Below are positions 1-8,343 of a stretch of 64,000 bases of DNA, in pieces. Under the pieces are notes generated by a model, which was not told the DNA's origin, did no database searches, and saw nothing but the letters and a program-made list of their open reading frames with translations. The stretch is taken from positions 201,373-265,372 of the forward strand of contig JAEVYY010000019.1 of NCBI GenBank assembly GCA_023392535.1, read 5' to 3'. Numbering within the stretch: the first letter of the stretch is position 1; the number at the start of each line of letters is the position of its first letter. Source of the stretch: Bacillota bacterium. Lineage in GTDB: Bacteria; Bacillota; Clostridia; Lachnospirales; Lachnospiraceae. The position numbers and the translations under genes are program-made.

Positions 1-1799
1 TGTTGTAATCCATCAGATATTTCATAGGTATAATTATCTCTATTAGCGTTTACAATTTTATCAAACATGGTAGTCCCTTCAATAAATCCTTTTGTTGAAT
101 AAAAGCTATCAGGAAATGAAGTTTTTCCCTGAATTCCCTTTGCTGATAGAATTATGTAATCTCCACTATCCATCTTTACAATACCATCAAACTCAACTGG
201 AAAGTATACGGTAGTACTATCAAAATTTCCTTTCCTATTTGATACTGTTGTAGAAAATACAACTATATATGCATTGTTTTCTGCGTAATTTGACATTGAT
301 TCTTTTGCAACAAGCATATATTCACCTGCAACCGTTAACTCTGATGCCATTGAACCATTATTATAGTCTGACTTTATGTATGTTTCAATTATTTTTTTTG
401 CATCTTCATAAATTAAATTTTTATTCTCTTCCGAAATATCACTTAATTTAGATATCATTTCGTATTTTCCATACTGTTCAAATCCGTCACCACACTCTGC
501 CGTATATCTATCCGCATTGGACTCAACTATATCCATGTAGCAAACAAGAGGATTTTTATAACCCTTGGAGCTATACCAAGTGTTTTCAAAAGAAAAGGTT
601 CCTAAAATACCATTATTATTTTTAAAAGATAGCGTATCATTGCTTAAAAGGATATCTGAAAATTTTACCGGATAATATACATCTGTTGGAACAAACTTTC
701 CTTCCGGCCCCGAAACGTTACCCTTGTAAATTAGATATAAATTATTATAGTTATCTGCATATGATGCAGCATCAGCAAGTGTAAGCATTATGTATCCAAC
801 GTACTCTAAATCATTCATCTTAATATCATTATTGTAAGAACCTGCTGTATGGGAATAGATCGTATCTTCAGCTTCTGCCTTTACTTTTAAAAGAAAATCA
901 TCTGATATATCTGAATACTGACCCACATACTTGTCAAGCCCATCAACCGTATATATTTTTTCTGTAGCTTTAGGGATCTTACCGTATGACTTTATATAAT
1001 ATTCCATATTAGCATTAGTTAATGAGACTGTAATTGTATCACCATTACTCAGTCTACTTGACTCATCACAAGAAAAATCATAGGAGTTAAGCAAATCACC
1101 TGTATAGCTAATCTCAGCATGTCCAGCAGGTGCAATTCCTGTATAAACCACTTCTATGCCATCAAATGCATCAAATGTACCAACTTCTGTCAAACCAACC
1201 ACTTTATATGAATCATCTTTATACTTTACCTTACATTTTACATATGACGAGAGTTTATCATTAACATTCCATCTATAACTGATTTTCTTATCATTTTTTA
1301 GGCTGCTGTTTTCTTCTAGTTCTACACTAATATACTCTTCCATAACCTCCAAAGGTGTCGTCATACTAAGCAACTGGCCATATTCTTTCTTAGCCTGACT
1401 AGAAAAAGATAATTTTGATCCATACTTTTTTTGTATTTCATCCCAATCAATCTTAGCTCTTGCTGTACCATAGCCATTATATCCCTCTGCTTCAATCGTC
1501 AAATACTTATTTAAATTAATTGTCGAACTGGAATTCATTGCAATACATATAACAACAAATATCGCAACGATTGCAACAAAAGTTCCAATCTGTAGCTTTT
1601 TGGGAAGCTTTTTAAACTTGCCAATTATCTGATTAATTTTTTCTTTTATCTCGATAGTTTCGTTACTGTCTGACACTGCCTCTTTATCCCCTTGAGTAAT
1701 CTTAGATGACTGATCAGAACCGCTATTTAATGGATTTCCGCATCCCTTACAGAACTTTGCAGCGCTTTCATTTTCTTCTCCACAACCTTCACAAAACAT
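1..1799 (-). CDS. Zinc-ribbon membrane protein with repeated extracellular domain (3' end outside window)
   Basis: The reading frame is open from an ATG at 1799 to the left edge, at least 599 residues, so the C-terminus is missing. It starts with a zinc ribbon of two CxxC pairs (MFCEGCGEEN, then FCKGCGNP). A linker and one membrane helix follow at about residues 68-88 (LQIGTFVAIVAIFVVICIAM). The rest is polar and probably outside the cell. The far part holds two copies of a module of roughly 150 residues, recognisable by YYPVKFSDI/YFPVEFDGI, FYSTKGF/WYSSKGY and NADRYT/NRDNYT. It is the last gene seen of a minus-strand operon with an SGNH hydrolase and two other zinc-ribbon membrane proteins. 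RBS AGGAGG lies just upstream of the ATG. This architecture is common in Firmicutes but the ligand is unknown. Function is not assigned. Confidence 0.85.
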   Translation of the reverse strand, partial: MFCEGCGEENESAAKFCKGCGNPLNSGSDQSSKITQGDKEAVSDSNETIEIKEKINQIIGKFKKLPKKLQIGTFVAIVAIFVVICIAMNSSSTINLNKYLTIEAEGYNGYGTARAKIDWDEIQKKYGSKLSFSSQAKKEYGQLLSMTTPLEVMEEYISVELEENSSLKNDKKISYRWNVNDKLSSYVKCKVKYKDDSYKVVGLTEVGTFDAFDGIEVVYTGIAPAGHAEISYTGDLLNSYDFSCDESSRLSNGDTITVSLTNANMEYYIKSYGKIPKATEKIYTVDGLDKYVGQYSDISDDFLLKVKAEAEDTIYSHTAGSYNNDIKMNDLEYVGYIMLTLADAASYADNYNNLYLIYKGNVSGPEGKFVPTDVYYPVKFSDILLSNDTLSFKNNNGILGTFSFENTWYSSKGYKNPLVCYMDIVESNADRYTAECGDGFEQYGKYEMISKLSDISEENKNLIYEDAKKIIETYIKSDYNNGSMASELTVAGEYMLVAKESMSNYAENNAYIVVFSTTVSNRKGNFDSTTVYFPVEFDGIVKMDSGDYIILSAKGIQGKTSFPDSFYSTKGFIEGTTMFDKIVNANRDNYTYEISDGLQ

Positions 1800-1867
1800 T
1801 TATTTTCCTCCTAAAGTATATTATATAGTATATTGCAATCGAGAGTATTTCTCGTTTGTGCCTATAA

Positions 1868-3412
1868 TTAGTACTCCTCTTCTATTCTCCAACCAGACCA
1901 TTCATAGCGCCTTACATGATATGTCTCCTCTTCTATAAAATACTCATCCTTATACTTATATCGATATTTTACGTAAACATCTGCTTCTGTACAAACAAGA
2001 TTTCGTAAACCTGGAATTTTAGGAATCCATTCTTCTAATAAATCATTGTTAGACTCTACTGCCATATATTCAGAATAACATTCTATTACATCTACCTCTG
2101 TTGCTCCTGCTGCTTCAAGGAGCAGTTGTCCCCACGAGACATACTCTCCCGTAAATAGACCTATTAGCGTAGATGCAATACCTCCCCAAAAATTTATTTG
2201 TTGCTCTGTTGCTGGATCAAGGCACTCTACTGCTCTTTTATAATTACCTTTTTGAAGCGCATCAAACATTTTTAAAACCACATCTTCCGGTTGCAATACG
2301 ATTCCCATAAAATGTTTTGCTTTTGCATCTAATTCATCATCTGTCGCTTTCGTATTGGAAGAAAGATCCTTTTTTATCTTATCAGACTTTTTCTCAGCTT
2401 CTATCTCATCTATTTTTCTTTGCACTGATTTTGCATATGCGCAAGCACCTTCATAATTAGGATGAACGGAATATGCGCTAATCAATTGTGAATTTTTTAA
2501 ATCTTCTTCTCTAGCTAGGAACTTTATTGAACTAATATATGGATCATCTGAAAATGCTCCATGCCCTTCAAATTCGTTTTCAACAGAAACAAAACTTATT
2601 TTTATACCAGATTGGCTACAATTATCTACAATATCTTCCAGTGCATTATTAAATTTTGTAATATTTTTATTAACTTCTTTTGCATCTTCCCTTCTGATAA
2701 GACCACCGCCGTTTTCACTCAAAAGTTTAGGATACCCTGCTACAATAATCTGAGCTTGCGGACCAGCTTTTTCAGCTATGCTTACGTATGCATCTCTAAG
2801 TTTATCTTTTGTACCTCCGTTTGCGTAAAAATAATCCCATGTGTAATTAAGTTTATCAGATAAATTACCAATATTTAAATATGTTAGATAGCAAGACCCT
2901 ATAATGCTCGCAAATCCGACATCATTTCCTCCAAGTGTCAATGTCACATAATCAGTTTCATTTTGACCAATATCATCAAAAATATTTAATTGCGGTTCCA
3001 GATTATATCTACCTTCATATTCACCTTTTTTGTATTCTTTTGAAAAGGCATATTTCAAATTATCTGTAACGGCACCTGAAGCTGCTACAAAGTACCAATA
3101 TTCATCTTTGTAATCAGACATTTTTCCTTCTAAATCGGGAAGCCTTAACATTCCTGGCCAGCTTTTTTGGGATCTATGCGCTAGCCAATCAGGATTATGA
3201 ACTTTTTTAGCCACCACATCATTTTCTCCATAGAAAGACAATATACCCTCTCCTGACGAATATGAATCACCTAGAGAGACCATAATTTGTTTTTTTTCAT
3301 CCTCTTCATCAGCATAGGATTGTAAGGAAATATTGGTCAATAGTAGACCCATGATTAGAGCCGAATAAATTACTCGTCTAATTTTGACTGTACTACAAAT
3401 TGTTTTCATCAT
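1868..3412 (-). CDS. Secreted SGNH/GDSL-family hydrolase with C-terminal extension
   Basis: A 514-residue exported protein. Residues 1-34 form a signal peptide (basic start, hydrophobic core IYSALIMGLLLTNISL, small residues before the acidic mature start DEEDEKK). The SGNH blocks are clear: GDSYSSGEG with the nucleophile Ser near residue 50, GGNDVGF near residue 162 (block III), and SVHPNYEG near 315 with the catalytic His (block V). Family members are esterases or lipases, including deacetylases of cell-wall or polysaccharide substrates. A separate C-terminal part (about 370-514) resembles the small domains used for surface attachment or ligand binding. The start codon overlaps the stop of the upstream zinc-ribbon gene (ATGATGA), so the two are translationally coupled. 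The substrate cannot be told from sequence. Confidence 0.85.
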   Translation of the reverse strand: MMKTICSTVKIRRVIYSALIMGLLLTNISLQSYADEEDEKKQIMVSLGDSYSSGEGILSFYGENDVVAKKVHNPDWLAHRSQKSWPGMLRLPDLEGKMSDYKDEYWYFVAASGAVTDNLKYAFSKEYKKGEYEGRYNLEPQLNIFDDIGQNETDYVTLTLGGNDVGFASIIGSCYLTYLNIGNLSDKLNYTWDYFYANGGTKDKLRDAYVSIAEKAGPQAQIIVAGYPKLLSENGGGLIRREDAKEVNKNITKFNNALEDIVDNCSQSGIKISFVSVENEFEGHGAFSDDPYISSIKFLAREEDLKNSQLISAYSVHPNYEGACAYAKSVQRKIDEIEAEKKSDKIKKDLSSNTKATDDELDAKAKHFMGIVLQPEDVVLKMFDALQKGNYKRAVECLDPATEQQINFWGGIASTLIGLFTGEYVSWGQLLLEAAGATEVDVIECYSEYMAVESNNDLLEEWIPKIPGLRNLVCTEADVYVKYRYKYKDEYFIEEETYHVRRYEWSGWRIEEEY

Positions 3413-4308
3413 AACCCATCAATTACCTCAAATGTTAATTTTTCTAATGATTCGGCATCAATCTTATCAATTATTTTCACAATTAACTCTGTTTCATTTG
3501 GAATTGTTTCATAAAATTTATTTGTTGAGCTGTCATAGCTTGTGACTGTTTCTGACTCCGAAATAATTACTTGTACACCCAAATCAGATTGCATATTATA
3601 TGACATTGGAATAGCCATAACTGAGCCATTAACGACAAAAATGACCCATAATTCTTCCTTAGCAGTTTGATAATATGTTTGATACATCGGATGTTTATCC
3701 GATGATGAATCTGAAATAGCTATTGCTTCATAATACTCTCCATCCATAGAATACTCTGATGAAACTGGATATTCTCCAAAACCGCGGTTCTCAATGTTGT
3801 TGCTAAGTTCTGTCTCGCTTTGAACCAATTTAGAATCCTTAACATTAACTTGCGATATTATCTTGGAATTATTTTTATAATACGCATCCGCATCAGGATG
3901 CTCAACTTTATTTACTTCATCCTTATCACTAAGGTCAACCGAAATTAAACACTCTTCTACTGTAGGAATGTTAACAATACCAAAATATGTTAATGTACCA
4001 GTAATTCCTGCAATAGTGAAAACAACTATAAGTATTATCAATACTTTTTTATTATTTTTTACAGAAGACAAACTTGTGCGTTCAGCCTTCTTCTCTGCCT
4101 TTATCTCTTTTATAGTCTTTTTACCGTTAGGTACTTTATCTGGTAAATTCAGAGGTTTATTAGTATCTTTATCTACATTGTTCATATTCTCCTCTGATTG
4201 GATTTCACTATTTAAATTTGTATCTCGTAATCCTGTAATCGGAGTACCACATTTTTTACAGAACTTAGCATCCTCATGGATCTGCGTTCCACATTTTTTA
4301 CAAAACAT
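3409..4308 (-). CDS. Zinc-ribbon, single-pass membrane protein
   Basis: About 299 residues. An N-terminal zinc ribbon (MFCKKCGTQI, KFCKKCGTPI) is followed by a charged linker, one membrane helix at about residues 92-114 (KVLIILIVVFTIAGITGTLTYF) and a polar domain probably outside the cell. I chose the ATG at 4308: a GTG four codons upstream lies inside the ribosome binding site (GAGAGGTG), and the chosen ATG has normal spacing and starts directly at the zinc ribbon as in its neighbour. It is coupled to the downstream SGNH hydrolase by a 4-base overlap. The role is unknown; shared architecture with the 1-1799 and 4370-5317 genes suggests one envelope-associated system. Confidence 0.8.
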   Translation of the reverse strand: MFCKKCGTQIHEDAKFCKKCGTPITGLRDTNLNSEIQSEENMNNVDKDTNKPLNLPDKVPNGKKTIKEIKAEKKAERTSLSSVKNNKKVLIILIVVFTIAGITGTLTYFGIVNIPTVEECLISVDLSDKDEVNKVEHPDADAYYKNNSKIISQVNVKDSKLVQSETELSNNIENRGFGEYPVSSEYSMDGEYYEAIAISDSSSDKHPMYQTYYQTAKEELWVIFVVNGSVMAIPMSYNMQSDLGVQVIISESETVTSYDSSTNKFYETIPNETELIVKIIDKIDAESLEKLTFEVIDGL

Positions 4309-4324
4309 ATTTATTATCACCTCT

Positions 4325-4359
4325 CAAAAAAGCCTCTCAAGCATTTCTGCTCGGGAGGT
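4325..4359 (-). terminator. Intrinsic terminator or attenuator inside the zinc-ribbon operon
   Basis: On the minus strand, an 11-bp stem (4358-4348 with 4343-4333, one mismatch and one G-U pair) with a 4-base loop is followed by six U (4330-4325). It follows the stop of the 4370-5317 gene and precedes the next RBS by a few bases, so it probably gives partial termination. Confidence 0.7.
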
Positions 4360-4369
4360 TTGATAGCAA

Positions 4370-5317
4370 TTACTCAACTTTTATTCCACAAAATTCACAG
4401 AACACAGCATCAGCTTCTAATTTAGCACCACATTGCTGACAGAACATTGAACTCTCCGCATTCCTTTGTGATGCTTGCGTTATCCGATTACTTTCAGAAG
4501 CTTGCCTTTCTGCCTCTATTTTAGCAAGTCTAGTTCTCTCTTCAACTTCTTTTCTTTCTCTTTCCTCCGCAGCCTTCTTTGCAGCATCCGCTTCGGCAAG
4601 TATGCTTTCTGGTATTTTTGTTCCACAAGACGTACAGAACTTACAACCATAAGCTATCGAGCTTCCACATTTTGAGCAGAAACCTATCGTATTTTCTTTC
4701 TGTGACCTATTACTGATATTTGTCGCTACATTTCCTGCCAATTGTGTTACAACACTTGACATCTGGTTTATCGTTGTAGACATTTGATTAAGCGCACCCT
4801 GCGCTCCATCCCCAGAAAGTGTTGTAACTAAGTTCGTATCCATTTCCATCTTACTTAATACAACAAGGACCGATAAAACAATAATAAGAAGCAAAACAAT
4901 GATATTAAGTATGTACCAACCAGTAGTCTTAAATGAACAGTAACTCTCTTCCGCTATTTTTTTTACAGAAGCTCTGAAAATAAACAATATAATCAAATTA
5001 ATTGCAGAACATATAGCTATCATAATTGCTTTCTTCTTATTTGCAATTTTTTTTAGGAACAAAATAACTAGTACGAGTATTGGACCTAATAAACATATAA
5101 GCATTACTGGATGAGGATCAACAACCTTTTCACCGAGTACGGATAGACCACCAACAGCTGTCATAACACCTACATTTATATTCTTACCAGAACATGACAC
5201 TAAAAAAAATGGACAAAAAACAAAAATTATACAGAGCAACGTTAACACTCTCAATACTTTTTTAACTGTAAATATAGAATTCTTTATATTACTATTTGTT
5301 ACTTCATTTTCACCCAT
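4370..5317 (-). CDS. Multi-pass membrane protein with two zinc ribbons
   Basis: 315 residues. The N-terminal half carries about four membrane helices (roughly residues 20-42, 70-88, 94-113 and 132-155). Next comes a first zinc ribbon (FCSKCGSSIAYGCKFCTSCG), a highly charged segment likely to form a coiled coil (AAEERERKEVEERTRLAKIE), and a second zinc ribbon at the C-terminus (MFCQQCGAKL, VFCEFCGIKVE). It is the first gene of the minus-strand surface operon, has a good RBS (AAGGGGG), and is followed by a terminator-like hairpin that may lower expression of the next genes. Function unknown. Confidence 0.8.
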   Translation of the reverse strand: MGENEVTNSNIKNSIFTVKKVLRVLTLLCIIFVFCPFFLVSCSGKNINVGVMTAVGGLSVLGEKVVDPHPVMLICLLGPILVLVILFLKKIANKKKAIMIAICSAINLIILFIFRASVKKIAEESYCSFKTTGWYILNIIVLLLIIVLSVLVVLSKMEMDTNLVTTLSGDGAQGALNQMSTTINQMSSVVTQLAGNVATNISNRSQKENTIGFCSKCGSSIAYGCKFCTSCGTKIPESILAEADAAKKAAEERERKEVEERTRLAKIEAERQASESNRITQASQRNAESSMFCQQCGAKLEADAVFCEFCGIKVE

Positions 5318-5358
5318 TGTATCCCCCTTAATATTACCAAATTTTTACATTTATATTT

Positions 5359-5387
5359 ATAATATAGGGGAATACGACAAATGTCAA
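5359..5387 (-). promoter_or_regulatory. Sigma-A promoter of the zinc-ribbon operon
   Basis: On the minus strand TTGACA (5387-5382), a 17-base spacer, then TATTAT (5364-5359). It lies about 40 bases upstream of the start at 5317. Confidence 0.7.
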
Positions 5388-5438
5388 CATATCTAAAAGC
5401 ATTACGTATCCTAACGTAACTTGTAGTAAAGGGCACAT

Positions 5439-6197
5439 TTACGAAATTGCTTTGCGATATACACCTGTCGCCCAAATAAGAGTAATCACAGCCAGTGGAA
5501 CAAGGACGGCAAAAGCTTTATAAACCTCTGTGCTGGCAATTGCTCCTGTACTTAATACACGAGATGCCTCTACCGCATAATAAAGGGGATTCAAATGAGC
5601 GATCGCTTGAATCCAAACAGGTCCAAGGGAAAGCGGAAGCAACACGCCTGACAAAAGTGTTAACGGCAATTCCAGACCAGCTACAAGTGCCGCCATGCTG
5701 CTGGCCTGCTTTAATAGAAGTCCAAGGCTTCCCGCCCATGCAGAAACAATAGCAGTCAGTAAGCTTAAAAGCAAAAGCATAACAAACACCCCTCCTGCAT
5801 GTGCTCTGAAACCAAATAATCGTGCAATTAGCAGCACCAATAGAGACGGAACAAGAAATGCGACGATATCTCTTAGAACAGTACCCATGAGAAGTGAAAA
5901 GCGAGATGCAGGAGATACACGCAATCGCTCAATTACTCCACTTTGCATTTCTATAATGACACCATATCCTGCTCCAGTACCTCCAATAAAAGCAAGCAAC
6001 GTCAATACTCCAGGTACAAATGTGTCCAGGACCGAGCCTGTCTTTAATGGCGGATTATTTAAATTTTTTAATAACGGAGAAAATAAAGCAATATACAAAA
6101 GAGGCGTTGTCAGCCCCATAAATACCCACACGGGCTGCCTAATCGTCTCTAACATTTTACGTTTAAATAACAACCATATTTCCTTTAAAATTCTCAT
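5439..6197 (-). CDS. ABC-2 type export permease, DrrB-like
   Basis: 252 residues with about six membrane helices, of the DrrB/NodJ class that exports hydrophobic drugs. The conserved ABC-2 middle segment is seen as VIIEMQSGVIERLRVSPASRF (near residues 80-100), where family members contact the ATPase. It overlaps the ATPase gene by 4 bases, and together they form a complete two-gene exporter. The divergent AraC/GyrI-like regulator is a likely controller, which would fit a drug-responsive efflux pump. The substrate is unknown. Confidence 0.88.
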   Translation of the reverse strand: MRILKEIWLLFKRKMLETIRQPVWVFMGLTTPLLYIALFSPLLKNLNNPPLKTGSVLDTFVPGVLTLLAFIGGTGAGYGVIIEMQSGVIERLRVSPASRFSLLMGTVLRDIVAFLVPSLLVLLIARLFGFRAHAGGVFVMLLLLSLLTAIVSAWAGSLGLLLKQASSMAALVAGLELPLTLLSGVLLPLSLGPVWIQAIAHLNPLYYAVEASRVLSTGAIASTEVYKAFAVLVPLAVITLIWATGVYRKAIS

Positions 6198-7165
6198 AAA
6201 GATGCCTCCATTCTAGTGCCTTGTAATGATTTGCCTGTTAATTTTAAAAATACGTCGTCCAATGAAGGCTGTGAAAGAGAAACCGATTCCAGTTCTATGC
6301 CCTTGGCCTTGAGAATATTAAATATAGTAGGCAGGGCAGATGCACCATCCCTGACATATAGGCTAACCTTCCCGTTTTCTATACGTAGGTCAAGCACATC
6401 TTCTTCTCTTTCAAAGATACCTGCGATATGAGTGCAATTTGTTTTTGGCTTTATTACCACAACATCACCGGAAATCTTTCTTTTTAATGTTTCCGGAGTT
6501 CCTTCAGCAACAACAATACCCTGATCTACAATGCAAATACGATCACAAAGTTCATCTGCTTCTTCAAGGTAATGGGTGGTCAAAAAGATGGTCATACCAG
6601 CTGCTCTAAGTCTTCGAATATGCTCCCATAAATTGGCTCTATTTTGTGGGTCAAGACCTGTCGTAGGCTCATCTAAAAACAAAACATCCGGCTTATGCAG
6701 TATTCCCAAAGCAATTTCAAGACGCCTTCGCTGACCTCCCGAATAAGTTTTAGCCAATCGATTAATTACATCTTCTAATTCTAGTAGCTCTATTAACTTA
6801 TTAACTTCCTCTTCCACCGTTTGTTTGTCCATGCCATAAATTCGACCAGATAGCATCAAATTTTCACGTCCGGTGGCTTCCAAATCAGCTCCTCCATGCT
6901 GACCTACATAACCAATATGCTTGCGGACTTTGTCCGGGTTTCTCTTTACATCATTTTGGCCAATCATCGCTTCCCCTTCGTCAATTGGAAGCAATGTCGT
7001 AAGCATACGCAAACTGGTGGTCTTACCTGCTCCGTTCGGCCCCAAGAAACCAAAAATTTCACCTGATTTTACGGATAAGCTTATCCCTCTTACAGCTTCT
7101 ACGGTTTTCTGATTTCGTTTTCCGTAAAAGCTTTTCTTTAAATTCTTTATTTCAATTGCATGCAT
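6194..7165 (-). CDS. ABC exporter ATP-binding protein, DrrA-like
   Basis: About 323 residues. Walker A GPNGAGKTT near residue 45, signature SGGQRRRLEIALGI near 143, Walker B VLFLDEPTTGLD near 160 and the switch His in LTTHYLEEAD are all present. A C-terminal domain of about 80 residues ending in SLSQPSLDDVFLKLTG is the hallmark of the daunorubicin-resistance DrrA family. Energises the partner permease. I start at the ATG at 7165 because the upstream in-frame ATG sits in the GGAGG ribosome binding site, 5 bases before this ATG. Confidence 0.92.
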   Translation of the reverse strand: MHAIEIKNLKKSFYGKRNQKTVEAVRGISLSVKSGEIFGFLGPNGAGKTTSLRMLTTLLPIDEGEAMIGQNDVKRNPDKVRKHIGYVGQHGGADLEATGRENLMLSGRIYGMDKQTVEEEVNKLIELLELEDVINRLAKTYSGGQRRRLEIALGILHKPDVLFLDEPTTGLDPQNRANLWEHIRRLRAAGMTIFLTTHYLEEADELCDRICIVDQGIVVAEGTPETLKRKISGDVVVIKPKTNCTHIAGIFEREEDVLDLRIENGKVSLYVRDGASALPTIFNILKAKGIELESVSLSQPSLDDVFLKLTGKSLQGTRMEASL

Positions 7166-7182
7166 AACATCCTCCATTCATT

Positions 7183-7198
7183 TCTTCTACGTAGAAGA
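7183..7198. promoter_or_regulatory. 16-bp perfect palindrome upstream of the exporter operon
   Basis: TCTTCTACGTAGAAGA is self-complementary and lies immediately upstream of the RBS of the ATPase gene. Its half-site TTCTAC/GTAGAA recurs in the BlaI-like operators at 10256-10301. Inferred to be a repressor operator in the 5' leader. Confidence 0.5.
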
Positions 7199-7289
7199 GT
7201 AATTTCTTGTGATTCCCATAAATAGTAGCAAATCGCTGATATTCATTCATGATAATTTTTGCGAAGTTCACGCCCTGTTTGTACTAATA

Positions 7290-7298
7290 TGATATAAT
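7290..7298 (+). promoter_or_regulatory. Extended -10 promoter for the AraC/GyrI-like gene
   Basis: TGATATAAT is an extended -10 element. No good -35 box is visible, which is usual for this class and for activator-dependent promoters. The predicted start site lies at the beginning of the first 50-bp repeat. Confidence 0.5.
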
Positions 7299-7300
7299 AA

Positions 7301-7429
7301 GCGCAAGAGAGAAAAATGTGAAACATTTAGCGAACGGCGAATGTTAATCATAAACGGATTTTTTGTTTATGATCGAATGAGCGCAAGAGAAAGAAATGTG
7401 AAACATTAGCGAACGGCGAATGTCAATCA
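7301..7429 (+). repeat. Two ~50-bp direct repeats flanking a hairpin in the AraC 5' leader
   Basis: Copy 1 at 7301-7350 and copy 2 at 7381-7429 differ at only a few positions and are 80 bases apart. Each copy contains the inverted repeat AATGTGAAACATT. Between them, ATCATAAAC (from 7348) and GTTTATGAT (to 7372) can pair. Copy 1 includes an ATG at 7341 that opens a 22-codon frame ending at 7409. The repeats could be duplicated regulator sites or a structured leader. Confidence 0.8.
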
Positions 7430-7455
7430 AAAAAAGACCGTATAAGAGGAGAAGA

Positions 7456-8328
7456 ATGGATTATCTTGCGTCACTGGATAAGGCAATTGAATATATTGAA
7501 CATCATTTGGATGAAGAATTAATAGCAGAAGATGTTGCAAAGGCAGCTGGGTATTCTGTTTACCATCTTACTCACATTTTTACTGCTGTTATTGGAGAGC
7601 CCATCGGCAGCTATATTCAAAAGCGCAGATTGTCCAATTCTTGCAAAAAATTGCTCTATTCCAAGAAGCGGATCTTGGATATTGCGATCGAGAGTGGCTT
7701 TGGTTCTTCAGAAGCATTTAGCCGTGCATTTAAATCAGCTTATAGCATTAGTCCTGTAATCTATCGAAAAAATAATTTGGATTTATACACCGGTTCTAAA
7801 AAAATGCTGGATCGGCAAGCATTGCTACATCTTACAGAAAGAATAACAATAAAACCGCAAATCCTTACAATAGATAAAATCTTAGTTGTTGGCATCCGTG
7901 GGGAAACATCCATTCAGCATAATATTCTGCCTGATCTTTGGACGCGTCTGCTTGCAATAAGCAATCAAATACCCGCTGATCCAAGAGCGCGTCGTTTCGG
8001 TATTTGTGAGACAGATCGGAAAAAAACTAAGAAATCAAGAAATGGTGATGTGATTTTTTCAGAAATGGTAGGTATAGAAGTAGACAATTTTCAGCATCTT
8101 CCCGAGAGTGTGGAAACAAAAATAATACCAGGAGGGCGGTATGCTGTATTTACACACACAGGAACGATAGCCACACTTATCAAAACATATGACTACCTTT
8201 GGGGGAGTTGGATTCTATTTACAAAGGAAATCCTGGATGAACGTGAGGATTTTGAAATTTATGACAAACGCTTTCTCGGTGCTGATAATATAAATTCACA
8301 AATAGATATATATATTCCAATAAAATAA
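7456..8328 (+). CDS. AraC-family regulator with GyrI-like effector domain
   Basis: About 290 residues. The N-terminal 105 residues carry the two helix-turn-helix motifs of AraC proteins (DEELIAEDVAKAAGYSVYHL, then RILDIAIESGFGSSEAFSRAFK and SPVIYRK). The rest, from about residue 130, looks like the GyrI-like/Rob C-terminal domain that binds small hydrophobic compounds. This is the arrangement of Rob- and BmrR-type sensors. I start at the ATG at 7456, preceded by AGAGGAGAAG; an ATG at 7420 lies within the upstream repeat and lacks an RBS. Divergent from the DrrAB-like exporter, so it likely activates it on drug binding. Confidence 0.85.
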   Translation: MDYLASLDKAIEYIEHHLDEELIAEDVAKAAGYSVYHLTHIFTAVIGEPIGSYIQKRRLSNSCKKLLYSKKRILDIAIESGFGSSEAFSRAFKSAYSISPVIYRKNNLDLYTGSKKMLDRQALLHLTERITIKPQILTIDKILVVGIRGETSIQHNILPDLWTRLLAISNQIPADPRARRFGICETDRKKTKKSRNGDVIFSEMVGIEVDNFQHLPESVETKIIPGGRYAVFTHTGTIATLIKTYDYLWGSWILFTKEILDEREDFEIYDKRFLGADNINSQIDIYIPIK

Positions 8329-8343
8329 GACTGGCAGTTTTAA

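Noticed and set aside
3968..4363. 131-codon plus-strand frame
   Set aside because: Antisense to a zinc-ribbon gene; no RBS or family.
5695..6216. 173-codon open frame on the plus strand
   Set aside because: Lies antisense to the DrrB-like permease; composition and lack of RBS indicate a shadow frame.
7420..7455. Upstream ATG for the AraC/GyrI-like gene
   Set aside because: It falls in the direct repeat and lacks an RBS, while the ATG at 7456 has one.
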